Assembly (NCBI RefSeq): GCF_937863595.1
Contig: NZ_CALMGQ010000066.1
Coordinates: 1-59,140 of the forward strand
Direction: 5' to 3'
Length of the DNA: 59,140 nucleotides
Source of the DNA: an uncultured Cytophaga sp.
GTDB lineage: Bacteria; Bacteroidota; Bacteroidia; Cytophagales; Cytophagaceae
Position numbers and translations under genes: made by a program
Shown here: in pieces, positions 18,148 through 27,616 of the stretch
How positions within the stretch are numbered: position 1 is the first letter of the stretch
Layout: each line of letters starts with the position of its first letter
The notes under the pieces: model-generated
Database searches by the model: none
What the model saw: only the letters and a program-made list of their open reading frames with translations
What the model was told of the DNA's origin: nothing

Positions 18148-18492
18148 TTATTTATCAGTATGTACTTTCTTTTGAATATTTTCTACCTCAACAATAAAGT
18201 TGCTAATATTAATATCTCCTTGTGATCCATATGCATCTATCAGCAATCCTTTTTCCCCACTTATAGCTTCTATTGCATATAAAATTGAATTGTCTTCTGG
18301 GTTTGATTCGCCTTCAAAACGATAAAAGCTAGAAACACAAACTTCATTTGGTGAATAAACTCTATCCGATGCAAATGATTTTAATCCACTTTCATCAACT
18401 TGAAATGTTGTATTAAATCCTTCTTTCTCTAACAAGGTTGTTAAAGCAGAAAGCGTTTTCATTTCAGTACCAATGCTATTATTAACTTCCAT
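18148..18492 (-). CDS. Conserved Bacteroidota protein (often labelled PRPP synthetase-like in databases)
   Basis: A 114-residue cytoplasmic protein. The core VSSFYRFEGESNPEDNSILY, AIEAISGEKGLLIDAYGSQG matches a short Bacteroidota family whose members are sometimes named phosphoribosylpyrophosphate synthetase although none of that enzyme's motifs are present. I recall the family from memory and claim no activity. The start could also be the ATG at codon 11 (MKTLSALTT), since the family begins with a helix like TLSALTTLLEKEGF. It is co-directional with the 48-residue gene. Confidence 0.72.
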   Translation of the reverse strand: MEVNNSIGTEMKTLSALTTLLEKEGFNTTFQVDESGLKSFASDRVYSPNEVCVSSFYRFEGESNPEDNSILYAIEAISGEKGLLIDAYGSQGDINISNFIVEVENIQKKVHTDK

Positions 18493-18933
18493 ATTCGTAC
18501 TTATTTATTTTTGTTCAACATAACAATTGTCTTTGATTGATGCATGCAAGTTATGGTTTTATAATCCACCAGTATTTACATGAAAAATTTATTTTGTTAC
18601 ACATTTCACATAATAACATAATACACTATTTTACAATACATTAAATATAACCCAGAAGCCAAAACCATCCATTTATAGATTTAAATAGGTATTAAATTTT
18701 AAAACTAAATAGCTCATATCTGATGTCATATAAGTTACACAATTAAACCATTTTTTCAAAGGATATTAGCCTTTAAAACCAACTATTCTACACAAACCAG
18801 ATGTAAATGGATATTATACATAGAAATTGATAGTTACGCTCATTCATCTTTGGTTTTTTTGTAACATTCATCGAAAAACATGTAATACAATAAAATGAAA
18901 ATAATAGAACTTTGAGTTATAAATTAAAAGCTT
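18493..18933. other. Divergent intergenic region without recognisable genes
   Basis: A 441-base AT-rich stretch between a minus-strand and a plus-strand gene. I find no long frame, no RNA gene, no strong inverted repeat and no clear TAnnTTTG element. Confidence 0.4.
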
Positions 18934-19377
18934 ATGAAAAACGTATTCATATTATTTCTTACAATTGTTTTGGTAGGCCAATCTTTTGCACAGCACGATA
19001 CGCTTAAAAACCCAACTGTACCTAAAGAAATAACAAGTTCTTTTAACAAAGCACACCCCAATGCTAAATTGGTCAATTGGTCGCGTACAAATGGCACATA
19101 CATAGCAACGTTTAAAGAAGGAACCTCAACGTTGTGGACTACATACGACAATACAGGTTTATTACTAGAAAATAAGTGGAAAGTAACTTCTGCTGAACTT
19201 CCAGAAATGATTCGTGATTCTATACCAGAAAGCAAAGCGAATCCTGCCCAAATAATATATAAAAGAACAGATGCAAAAGGATTTGTGAGTTATGAAATAA
19301 ATTCTCCCAATAAAAAGGTGATTTACAATTCTTTTGGAGAACATGTAAGCACTACAGAAATGATTAAAAGAAAGTAA
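18934..19377 (+). CDS. Secreted PepSY-like domain protein
   Basis: A 147-residue protein with signal peptide (MKNVFILFLTIVLVGQSFA). The mature part has the BLIP/PepSY-like pattern: VPKEITSSFNKAHPNAKLV-NW, TYIATFKEG, LWTTYDNTGLLLENKWKVT, LPEMIRDSIPES, and a second half-repeat QIIYKRTDAKGFVSYEIN. This periplasmic family is common in Bacteroidota, with unknown targets. It is monocistronic. A weak hairpin (ACAACAGC/GCTGTTGT) follows at about 19407-19438. Confidence 0.82.
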   Translation: MKNVFILFLTIVLVGQSFAQHDTLKNPTVPKEITSSFNKAHPNAKLVNWSRTNGTYIATFKEGTSTLWTTYDNTGLLLENKWKVTSAELPEMIRDSIPESKANPAQIIYKRTDAKGFVSYEINSPNKKVIYNSFGEHVSTTEMIKRK

Positions 19378-19768
19378 TGCTTTAACAATTTTGTTTATTT
19401 TCAATTACAACAGCTGCTGATATTTTGGTGGCTGTTGTTGTTTAGAGTATGATAAAAAATCAAATACACCACACATGTATTTATATAAATTAAAAACGCA
19501 TTCTGTAAAATGTAATTTTACCATAACAATTAAACTATTAAAATATACAGCAAATATTTATCTTTGGAATAGCATAATTTTAGTATAGTTTAATTTGGAT
19601 TAGTAATTTTTAAGAAGGGTAAAAAGGACTTTATACTTCATCCTTATTCTTAAAAAGGCAATTCTATATATATAACTACTCCAAACTATACGTGAAATAA
19701 AGTCCCCGTTCAAACATATTAGGGCAAAAAATTATATTAAACACGTTTCACGTTTAAAAAAATACAAT
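19378..19768. other. Intergenic region upstream of the histidine kinase
   Basis: The 391 bases hold only the weak hairpin after the PepSY-like gene and a long AT-rich leader. I see no small frame or clear promoter match. Confidence 0.4.
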
Positions 19769-22645
19769 TTGGAATCATTAGGTACAAAACACAGCGACAC
19801 CTTCTTGCAAGGAGGCGGAGAAACTGGAGAATTGATACGCAATTTTGATTGGTATTCAACCCCAATAGGAATTCCTTCATCTTGGCCTACAGCGCTCAAG
19901 TTTGCTGTACATGCAATGCTACATACCAGTGTGCCAACACATATTAGCTGGGGTACCGATTACATTCAACTATACAATGATGCTGCTATATCTACTTTTG
20001 ATAAAGGAAGACATCCCGCTGCCTTAGGTAGTTCAGTAAAAAGCAGACCACAGATATGGAAAATCCTAGATCCGGTATTTGCTTCAATTATGGCGGGCGG
20101 TAAAGAGCAGCAACGAGACTTGCTAATGAAAATTGAAACAAATGGTTTGATAGAAGAACGGTATGTAGATATTTTTTACGCGCCCATTTGTAACGACGAT
20201 TGGACCATAGGTGGCGTGCAAACAGTTATTTTCGATACGACAGATAAAATCCATTCTTTTAGACAAACCAAGGAAGACGAATTAAAACTACGTTCGATTA
20301 TAGAAGTAGCAACAATTGCGATTTGTTTTTTTACAGGCAAGGATATGATCATTGAGATTGCAAATACATCTATGATAAAAATTTGGGCTAAAGGCCCAGA
20401 AGTTATTGGAAAACCGTTAAAAAAAGCATTGCCAGAATTAGAAGATCAGCCTTTTTCCAACTTATTAAAAGAAGTGTACAACACAGGAAAAACCTTTGAA
20501 GCAAAGGCCTCTCCTGCGCACATCATAATTGATGGCGTACTTACCACCTCTTATTTTGATTATAGTTATGTTGCTATTCGCAATTCAAATGGTGAAGTAT
20601 ATGGCATCTTAAATATGGCTACAGATGTAACATCCCAAGTACTTGCATTACAGGAATTACATGATAATAAAAGTCAGCTTGACTTTACAATAGAAGCAAC
20701 CCAATTAGGAATTTGGAATCTAAACCCCATTACCAACACATTTACAGGCAACAATCGATTAAAGGATTGGTTTGGCTTAGAAGATGATGAAAAAATTAGC
20801 CTTAAAGCAGCTACAGATGCCATCGCAGATAAAGATAGACATGCTGTTGAAAATGCAATTTCCAATGCACTTCAACCAGCTTCTGGCGGAAAGTATGACA
20901 TTGAGTACTCAATAATTAACCCATTAACTAAAAAAGAACTAATTGTTCATGCTAAAGGTAAAGCTCTATTTAATGAAAATGGAAGAGCCTATCAGTTAAG
21001 TGGCACGTTGCAAGATGTAACAGAAGACGCTCACTTAAAAAAGCAGTTGGCATTGGACGTTATCGAACAAAAAATAGCACACGATAAATTAGAAGAAAGT
21101 GAATTTTTTTCACGATCTGTTATCAACCATTCACCTGTTGCAAAAATTGTTTATATCGGCAAAGAGATGCATATAAAAATTGCCAATGAAAATATGTTGG
21201 AACTCATTGGTAGAGACAATTCCATTTTAGGAAAAACATTTGATGAAGTATTACCCGAGTTAAGAAACACTCCTATTTTAGAAAGAATGCAAACAACATT
21301 CCGAACAGGAGAAACCTATATACAGCCAGAAGAAAAACTTTTATTCCTCCGATTCGGAAAAGAATATGTTGGATATTATACTTACACATGTAAAGCGCTT
21401 AGAAGTATATCTGGAGAAATTTATGGCACCATTGTTACAGCCACAGAAATCACCAAACTAGTTACAGCCAGACAAGACATTGAAGTAAAAGAAAAAGAAC
21501 TTCGGGAACTTATTACCTCCGCACCTATTGGTATCTGTGTTGTAAGCGGAAATCCTGCTCGAGTAGAAGAGGTAAACGATCGGTTTATATTAATTTCAGG
21601 TAAAACACGTGCACAATTTACAGATGCCTTGTATTGGGAAGTACTACCTGAAATTGCAGCTCAATTCCAAGAAAAAATGAATGAGGTTTTTGCAACGGGT
21701 AAAAAATTTGCCAGCGAAGAAAATGAATTGCATTTAATTCGAGGAGGTGTAAAAGAAAAAGTTTTTACCACGTTCGAATATCTCCCTGTACTTAATTCAG
21801 AAAACAAGGTTACAAAAGTTATTATACTCAGCATTGAAGTAACACATCAAGTAGAAACACGAAAAGAGATTGAGCAAGCAGTAATTGAACGAACGAAAGA
21901 ACTTGCTGAATTAAATCACAGCCTTATAAGATCCAATAACGAACTGGAACAATTTGCCCACATCGCTTCGCATGATTTACAAGAACCAATAAGAAAAATT
22001 AGCTTATTTACGCAAATGCTGGAACAAAATATTCCAGAAATGAATGATAAGGCTAAGAAATATTTTGATAAAATCAATACCTCTACTGAACGCATGACCA
22101 AGTTGATTCGGGATGTATTGGCCTTTTCAGAAGTAACACAAAGTACTGCTGATTTTGTTCACGTAGATTTGGCACAAACGGTACAGCATGTAGGATCCGA
22201 TTACGAGTTGATAATTGATTCTAAAGACGCAAAAATTATCATACAAAACCTACCCATCATTCATGCAATACCTGCACAAATGATGCAACTTTTTAGCAAC
22301 TTAATGTCGAATGCCCTAAAGTATGCGCGAGCGGATGTGAAACCTATTATTCAAATTACATGTACTGCTGCCCAAAAAGATATTTTTGAAAAACATCCCC
22401 AACTGAATACAAAAAAAGAATACCATTTAATTGAATTTAGTGATAATGGCATCGGTTTTAAAGAAGATGATATTGACCGCATCTTTAAAATATTTCAACG
22501 ACTACACAGTAAAGCAGATTACGAAGGCACAGGCATTGGCTTATCTATTTGTAGAAAAATCATTCAAAACCACAGTGGACATATCTCTGCGAGTACAGGT
22601 AAAAATGGAGGAGCCGTATTTCACATTTTACTTCCGAAGAATTAA
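19769..22645 (+). CDS. Multi-PAS sensor histidine kinase
   Basis: A 958-residue soluble kinase. Five PAS domains lie in a row at roughly 40-155, 170-290, 300-420, 440-560 and 575-695, many ending in DVT/TEIT-type turns. A HisKA domain follows, with the phospho-acceptor His735 in ASHDLQEPIRKI, then a HATPase_c domain with the N box (NLMSNALKYA), DNGIGFKEDDIDRIF and GTGIGLSICRKI. There is no transmembrane segment, so it should sense an internal signal. The start is a TTG at 19769: no in-frame ATG exists near it, and the family's conserved opening (GELIRNFDWYSTPIG) begins about 17 residues later. No response regulator is adjacent. Confidence 0.92.
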   Translation: MESLGTKHSDTFLQGGGETGELIRNFDWYSTPIGIPSSWPTALKFAVHAMLHTSVPTHISWGTDYIQLYNDAAISTFDKGRHPAALGSSVKSRPQIWKILDPVFASIMAGGKEQQRDLLMKIETNGLIEERYVDIFYAPICNDDWTIGGVQTVIFDTTDKIHSFRQTKEDELKLRSIIEVATIAICFFTGKDMIIEIANTSMIKIWAKGPEVIGKPLKKALPELEDQPFSNLLKEVYNTGKTFEAKASPAHIIIDGVLTTSYFDYSYVAIRNSNGEVYGILNMATDVTSQVLALQELHDNKSQLDFTIEATQLGIWNLNPITNTFTGNNRLKDWFGLEDDEKISLKAATDAIADKDRHAVENAISNALQPASGGKYDIEYSIINPLTKKELIVHAKGKALFNENGRAYQLSGTLQDVTEDAHLKKQLALDVIEQKIAHDKLEESEFFSRSVINHSPVAKIVYIGKEMHIKIANENMLELIGRDNSILGKTFDEVLPELRNTPILERMQTTFRTGETYIQPEEKLLFLRFGKEYVGYYTYTCKALRSISGEIYGTIVTATEITKLVTARQDIEVKEKELRELITSAPIGICVVSGNPARVEEVNDRFILISGKTRAQFTDALYWEVLPEIAAQFQEKMNEVFATGKKFASEENELHLIRGGVKEKVFTTFEYLPVLNSENKVTKVIILSIEVTHQVETRKEIEQAVIERTKELAELNHSLIRSNNELEQFAHIASHDLQEPIRKISLFTQMLEQNIPEMNDKAKKYFDKINTSTERMTKLIRDVLAFSEVTQSTADFVHVDLAQTVQHVGSDYELIIDSKDAKIIIQNLPIIHAIPAQMMQLFSNLMSNALKYARADVKPIIQITCTAAQKDIFEKHPQLNTKKEYHLIEFSDNGIGFKEDDIDRIFKIFQRLHSKADYEGTGIGLSICRKIIQNHSGHISASTGKNGGAVFHILLPKN

Positions 22646-22833
22646 GTGGGCGATTCCGTTTAATGAAAATTAAATGAGTTGAAAAAATAGTATTCAGAAT
22701 GAAACACAAATAAAAAAAATAGATTCTCGGATTCTTTTATTTTACAAAGCATACATACAAAAGTGAAGAGCATATGTAATCTATAGTCCTCAAGGAACAT
22801 CAGATTGAATTTCATCTTTCAGAAAACAATAAC

Positions 22834-23406
22834 TTATTTAATTTTCGATACAGGAAGATATCCCAATTCGATGATATCTTCTTCGCTTTCTTCTTTAATA
22901 ATTTCAAGTACGTACTTCGCAGAAAAAACTTCTGGCAAAATTTCTTTTACATTATAGATGTCATCTACATCAATCCCATATTTTTCATCAATGTGTGAAG
23001 GTGCTTCTTTAAAGCCCGTTTGCTTATAAAATTTTTCTTTCTTTGCCAAACGTACTGCACCTGCAGAATCTTTTGCAACAACAAGTATTTTATAATGGAG
23101 TTCTTCAAACTCCCCTCTGCGATATCCTCCCAAGTTTATAAAAAATAATTTTAATGCACCCTGCTTTTCTAAAACATCTGTTTTTAACCGTGGCCGAATG
23201 ACATAGTTCTGCACCCGCGTAACTTCACGCCATGCATCGATGTGAATCCCCTTTTTACCTTCTGGCCAAAATGCTTTTATTGCAGGCACAAGACCTTTCA
23301 ATGAAGTGCCAATACCGAAAAACACATCGTGTTGTTCGACATTGCGGCCTTCAGGCTTGCATCCCAGCAGAAGCATAAATAATTTTGGTTGAACGGGTTT
23401 CTTCAT
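22834..23406 (-). CDS. DUF1543 domain protein
   Basis: A 190-residue protein. The DUF1543 signature LFMLLLGCKPEGRNVEQHDV-FFGIGTSLKGLVPAI starts near residue 9, followed by GIHIDAWREVTRVQNY. The domain repeats in the C-terminal half (KLFFINLGGYRRGEFEELHY, ILVVAKDSAGAVRLAKKEKFY, SHIDEKYGIDVDDIYNV). It is a cytoplasmic family of unknown activity. It is a single gene facing away from the AI-2E permease. Confidence 0.88.
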   Translation of the reverse strand: MKKPVQPKLFMLLLGCKPEGRNVEQHDVFFGIGTSLKGLVPAIKAFWPEGKKGIHIDAWREVTRVQNYVIRPRLKTDVLEKQGALKLFFINLGGYRRGEFEELHYKILVVAKDSAGAVRLAKKEKFYKQTGFKEAPSHIDEKYGIDVDDIYNVKEILPEVFSAKYVLEIIKEESEEDIIELGYLPVSKIK

Positions 23407-23742
23407 AACATTTGTGTAATACTATTAAATTAACAAAATAAGTAGCATTATACAATTGAATGTGCATTTTATTGTTCTATGTCTTTTCTGACTCCTATCT
23501 TTAGCGAAACGATGGCTCACACGTATGTATACTAGCCTTTGAAAGAATAAATTTATCTGTCATCGATTCCATTCTGCAAACGATGACACGTTTAATGTAC
23601 TAGAAATGGTTTTTCGATGGGATTTATACAACAGAAATACATGATGATATAATAATAAAAGATCTATTAAATTGGATATTTGTATTTAATTAATAAAATA
23701 GTGCCTCAACGTTTATTAAACAGATAATCAATAACAAGAACC
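23407..23742. other. Divergent intergenic region
   Basis: The 336 bases between the DUF1543 and AI-2E genes are AT-rich, with no frame or strong repeat that I can support. Confidence 0.4.
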
Positions 23743-24855
23743 ATGACTGAAAAATTACCTTTGTATCACAAGCTTTCCGTTATCCTTATCGGAATAGTTG
23801 TGTTTTTTTACATCTTATTTATTGGTCAAGAAATATTAGTTCCATTGGCTTTTGCATGTCTGTTAGCGATACTACTAAACCCCATCGTTAATTTTCTACA
23901 AAGAAAAAAAGTTAATAAAATTGTAGCCATTGTCCTCTCTATCATTTTAATGATGTTGGTTGCTGCGGGTATTCTATACTTTATTGGCTCTCAGGCTTCG
24001 AAGTTCGCAGACATGCTTCCAGAACTAAAGCAAAAAGTGAATGAACTTGCAAAAGAGGGCTTATCGTGGTTCTCCCAAACATTTAATATTACAACACCCA
24101 AATTAACCAGTTGGATCAATGAACAAAAATCTAAGGGAATGCAAGGCGCAAGCGGCGTCGTAGGTGCAACGCTTGGAACTGTTTCGGGATTCTTTGTAGG
24201 ATTATTTTTATTGCCCGTTTATATTTTCCTCTTTCTCTTTTATAAACCGTTGTTATTGCAATTTATAGGAAAACTATTTTCAAGTGAAAAACATAAAGTT
24301 GTAGCTGATGTATTAAACGAAACAAAAGGACTTATACAGAACTATCTAATCGGTTTGATGATTGAAATGGTTATTGTAGCGGCTATGAATAGTGCTGCCT
24401 TAATGATCATTGGTATTAAATACGCAATCTTACTAGGAGTAATCGGCGCCATTCTTAATTTAATCCCCTACATCGGTGGCATCATAGCTATTGCATTACC
24501 CATGATTATGGGCCTCATGACAGATGATCCAATATCGGCGCTTTATGTTTTGATTGCATATATTCTTATACAGTTTGTCGACAACAATTTCTTAGTACCA
24601 AAAATTGTAGCATCAAAAGTTAAAGTAAATGCATTCATTTCAATCATTGTTGTATTGATTGGCGGCACACTTTGGGGCGTTGCAGGCATGTTCTTATCCA
24701 TACCTTTAATTGCAATCCTTAAAGTTATATTCGACCGCGTAGAAGCGCTCGAACCTTTTGGTTATTTAATTGGGGATGATATGCCAGAAGAAGAAGAAAG
24801 AGGTTCGCTTAAACTTCATACAAAAAAAGAAAATAAGGAGAATAATAAAGAGTAG
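23743..24855 (+). CDS. AI-2E family transporter (TqsA/PerM-like permease)
   Basis: A 370-residue inner-membrane protein with about eight hydrophobic segments. Family hallmarks are the early LVPLAFACLLAILLNPIVNFL, LFLLPVYIFLFLFYKPLLLQ, and the conserved GVIGAILNLIPYIGGIIAI and FVDNNFLVPKIVASKVKVNA, ALYVLIAYILIQF, GGTLWGVAGMFLSIPL. The C-terminus is acidic then lysine-rich. Members export AI-2 or other solutes, or act as Na+/H+ exchangers, so the substrate is open. It is a single gene. Confidence 0.93.
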   Translation: MTEKLPLYHKLSVILIGIVVFFYILFIGQEILVPLAFACLLAILLNPIVNFLQRKKVNKIVAIVLSIILMMLVAAGILYFIGSQASKFADMLPELKQKVNELAKEGLSWFSQTFNITTPKLTSWINEQKSKGMQGASGVVGATLGTVSGFFVGLFLLPVYIFLFLFYKPLLLQFIGKLFSSEKHKVVADVLNETKGLIQNYLIGLMIEMVIVAAMNSAALMIIGIKYAILLGVIGAILNLIPYIGGIIAIALPMIMGLMTDDPISALYVLIAYILIQFVDNNFLVPKIVASKVKVNAFISIIVVLIGGTLWGVAGMFLSIPLIAILKVIFDRVEALEPFGYLIGDDMPEEEERGSLKLHTKKENKENNKE

Positions 24856-24938
24856 TATGGTTTGATACATTAGTAGCATTGAAAAGATATGTACGGTAAC
24901 ATTTGGTCAGGTAAGTATGTTATCGTATGCATCTCATT

Positions 24939-25111
24939 GTCTGAACCATTGATTAAGCTGATTATTCTGATTAAAAACTGATAGTGCTAAGGAACGGTTA
25001 TCAAAACATCATATATTCAAGTACTAACAATTCATGCTCAAAAAAAACATAATCAATCAAAGAGAATAACCACAGTAAATCAATTGAATCAGGTCAATCA
25101 ACGGTTCAGAC
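24939..25111. repeat. Intergenic repeat bounded by inverted GTCTGAACC boxes
   Basis: GTCTGAACCATTGATT begins at 24939 and its near-complement AATCAACGGTTCAGAC ends at 25111. Between them are repeated AATCA/TGATT motifs. A third TCTGAACC box, followed by AGGATTTAAGGATTAAAGG, occurs at about 25620. This pattern resembles the widespread TCTGAACC-type intergenic repeats of Bacteroidota (from memory). Confidence 0.5.
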
Positions 25112-25438
25112 ATTTTCACTTCTCATTTCAGTAATCAGTGTGCGTAAGGATTTGCGCACGTCTCTTTTTAAGCCTCCAATTTCTAAGATGACACCATCTT
25201 TTATGGAAAGATCCTCTTCAAATGTTTCAGCAAAAAGTGTTCTCCAATGCTCCCGCTCCTCGTCGTCATCATAAACGATATCAATCAGCTTATCAAAAAT
25301 CGTGATTCCGATATTCCAAAAATCCCTTCTCGCATAAAGCTGCTCATACAGATCATTAAACTCCTCTTCAGTAAGAAGGGTATTTTCTGTAATCATTTTA
25401 TTGACTCTATTTCTGGATGGGAGCGATTCTATATCCAT
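25106..25438 (-). CDS. Small acidic protein, unknown function
   Basis: A 110-residue, highly charged helical protein (LLTEEEFNDLYEQLYARRDF, IVYDDDEEREHWRTLFAETF, GLKRDVRKSLRTLITEMRS). I do not recognise it. The ATG at 25438 is used; a TTG at 25474 is the only longer start. Its stop codon lies inside the right arm of the TCTGAACC repeat, and another such box lies upstream, so the gene is bracketed by repeats. Confidence 0.5.
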   Translation of the reverse strand: MDIESLPSRNRVNKMITENTLLTEEEFNDLYEQLYARRDFWNIGITIFDKLIDIVYDDDEEREHWRTLFAETFEEDLSIKDGVILEIGGLKRDVRKSLRTLITEMRSENV

Positions 25439-25539
25439 GTTGTGTATGCGATTGTGAAGGTCCTGTGTATGCAAAGATAAGTATTAACAGAACTTGGTGG
25501 TAGGGATTGATGATTATTTTAAAGTGTGAATCAGCTACT

Positions 25540-25606
25540 ATTGTTGGTGTTACCGCCGGAACAAATCCGTATTAAATGATCCAAACTTGCGCGGAGCACC
25601 AACAAT
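25540..25606. repeat. Inverted repeat, MITE- or REP-like
   Basis: ATTGTTGGTG (25540-25549) pairs with CACCAACAAT (25597-25606) around 47 bases that include GC-rich patches (ACCGCCGG, GCGCGGAG). It is non-coding and unlike the surrounding AT-rich DNA. A TCTGAACC box follows at about 25620. Confidence 0.45.
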
Positions 25607-25766
25607 CATTTGCTAATTGTCTGAACCAGGATTTAAGGATTAAAGGATTTTGAAAATTCTTGCGCCGGCGACCTGAACGCAACAGACATTATTGTCCATG
25701 ATTCCACAGTCTTAGAGATCTAGCAATCTTGGATTATTAACCGCTTCACTTTCCTTTCCTCCTTCA

Positions 25767-26537
25767 TCACGCTTTCAGGTTAAACGATTTTAGCAATTGC
25801 TCAAATACAGCTTGGACATTTACCGTACCAAATCCGTTTGCTTTAAAGATGGCAGGATCAGGTAAAACATCTTTTATAACATCTGCAAATTGTTGTAAGT
25901 CGGCTTGTATTTTTTGAGGTAATTCAAATACATCATCCGGACGCAACATTAGTACCATTCTAAACACATCGTATTTGTGTTTTAAGATATCATCAGTTCT
26001 TACTGCTTGTCCTGCATCCTGTCTGCTTTGGTTGCTCAAATACGCATAGGCTTTCAGACAAATAATGGCATGTGGTTTTGCAAAATGTATATTGTTTTTA
26101 AACGCACTATGTATTTTAGTAAAATCATAATACGCCTCATTCAATAAAATAGCAGACAAACTTGACAATCCTTCTTCTGTAGGAATTGGCGTTAAATACA
26201 TGCCTTCCTTCCGCGGAATAGCATCTGGTGTTCGACTGAAAAGTTCAACCATCTTTGGAAATGCTTCTGTTCGAGGACGTGAAAAACGATAGCAGTTTCT
26301 TTTTTCTGATTCCTCTTGCATTATTTCATATCCACCATCTTTTATAAATTCCCAAAAACGTTGTACAAAAGCTGGTTCAATTACTTCTACGATCAAAATG
26401 ACGTCAATGTCTTTTGTTACACGTGGACTAAATCCAGCATCTTCCAGAATAATATCACAAGCAGTGCCACCAATGATTAAATAACAATTCTGGTATTCTT
26501 TAAAATATTCACTAAATGTATTTAATCCAGTTACCAT
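25767..26537 (-). CDS. AbiEii-like nucleotidyltransferase (putative toxin)
   Basis: A 256-residue protein with the polymerase-beta type nucleotidyltransferase core near the N-terminus: YLIIGGTACDIIL (GG at 23-24) and TKDIDVIL with Asp43 and Asp45 as likely metal ligands. The helical C-terminal half (PHAIICLKAYAYLSN, RTDDILKHKYDVFRMVLML) fits the AbiEii/MNT group. Its ATG overlaps the last 7 bases of the HTH gene upstream, the arrangement of a two-gene toxin-antitoxin operon. Proteins of this group transfer nucleotides to tRNA or proteins; the substrate here is unknown. Confidence 0.75.
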   Translation of the reverse strand: MVTGLNTFSEYFKEYQNCYLIIGGTACDIILEDAGFSPRVTKDIDVILIVEVIEPAFVQRFWEFIKDGGYEIMQEESEKRNCYRFSRPRTEAFPKMVELFSRTPDAIPRKEGMYLTPIPTEEGLSSLSAILLNEAYYDFTKIHSAFKNNIHFAKPHAIICLKAYAYLSNQSRQDAGQAVRTDDILKHKYDVFRMVLMLRPDDVFELPQKIQADLQQFADVIKDVLPDPAIFKANGFGTVNVQAVFEQLLKSFNLKA

Positions 26538-27535
26538 GAAATTTTTTCTATAATTTGTTCCATGGCCATTTCAATACGTTCGTCATGCGTATCTTTTAAA
26601 CTTAGATATAAGGAAAGCGGATCAACTACCGAACCATCGTTTGGCAGCTCCCCTACAAGTGTTACAGGATTATACTTCCATACTTCCAAACAATATTCGC
26701 CTTCGTATGCATTCGCATTTACCAATGCATTGTTTTTTTGAAAGGCATAAAAGATGCTTTTATCAACCGCATAAAATTGTTGTCTGCTTGGGTTCATGTC
26801 TGTATATTCAGACAAGGCAGAGGTATTGCTGTGTAACATAACCATGTTCAAAGGTCTTTCATCTACATAAACCTTTTTTAATACAGGACTTACCCAACTT
26901 TCACGATGTTCTAAATCACGCCACAACTCCAGCCGATCCAACTTAAAACGGATATACTTTTCTTTCACACCTACAACTTCAACCACTTCCAATTGTTTTA
27001 GATTGTCAATTGCTTTGGTAATACCCATAGCTGTATATCCAAGTTTTTCACCCAATTCTTTAAAGGAATATTGTTCGATCTCCAAGTTTTTATGAAGTAT
27101 ATGATGAATCAGAATAAACTGTGCCGAAGGTAAAAGTTTAGAGCTTTCTTTTTTTATTTTCCTAGTAATTCCAGTCTCCCGCAGATCCATCAGCATATCG
27201 GGTAAAAAAAGTTGTTTGCCCGGAATAATAAAATTGATCCTTTTTTCAATCAACCGTTTCCGATTCAAAGAAGATACCTCTTGAATAACCAATACTATTT
27301 TTTTGTGAAAGAATGCTTCAGCCAACACGTCAAAATGCTTTTCAATCTGTGCGATGCTGAAATCTTCTATATGCATGGGTTCAACCAATACAAGATTCTG
27401 ATGAAACACCATACCATAATGAAGTCGATATGCAGCCCCAATAAACATAGGAATAGACCCCATATCACCTTTAGGCACAGGTTGCAGATTCATGTCTACA
27501 CCTAATATTTCCTCTATATATGCCTTAATTTGCAT
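26531..27535 (-). CDS. HTH-containing partner of the nucleotidyltransferase (putative antitoxin/regulator)
   Basis: A 334-residue protein. Residues about 1-125 resemble a nuclease/PD-(D/E)xK-like or effector-binding fold (FHKKIVLVIQEVSSLNRKRL, INFIIPGKQLFLP). Residues 140-205 form a MarR-like winged helix (QFILIHHILHKN, SFKELGEKLGYTAMGITKAI, DNLKQLEVVEVVG). The remainder is unknown. The ATG at 27535 replaces a TTG four codons upstream. It overlaps the nucleotidyltransferase by 7 bases. An inverted repeat 29-54 bases upstream of the start is the probable operator. Confidence 0.75.
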   Translation of the reverse strand: MQIKAYIEEILGVDMNLQPVPKGDMGSIPMFIGAAYRLHYGMVFHQNLVLVEPMHIEDFSIAQIEKHFDVLAEAFFHKKIVLVIQEVSSLNRKRLIEKRINFIIPGKQLFLPDMLMDLRETGITRKIKKESSKLLPSAQFILIHHILHKNLEIEQYSFKELGEKLGYTAMGITKAIDNLKQLEVVEVVGVKEKYIRFKLDRLELWRDLEHRESWVSPVLKKVYVDERPLNMVMLHSNTSALSEYTDMNPSRQQFYAVDKSIFYAFQKNNALVNANAYEGEYCLEVWKYNPVTLVGELPNDGSVVDPLSLYLSLKDTHDERIEMAMEQIIEKISW

Positions 27536-27563
27536 TATCTCTATCAAATAAACTACTTTAAGC

Positions 27564-27607
27564 TACAATAAACCTATAAGGTTTATTGTATAAATATAGG
27601 TTTATTA
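27564..27607. promoter_or_regulatory. Operator with three AGGTTTATT half-sites
   Basis: TACAATAAACCT-ATA-AGGTTTATTGTA is a perfect 12-bp inverted repeat (27564-27590). A third half-site AGGTTTATTA follows at 27598-27607. It lies just upstream of the HTH gene, as expected for autoregulation. Confidence 0.65.
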
Positions 27608-27616
27608 TACTGATTT

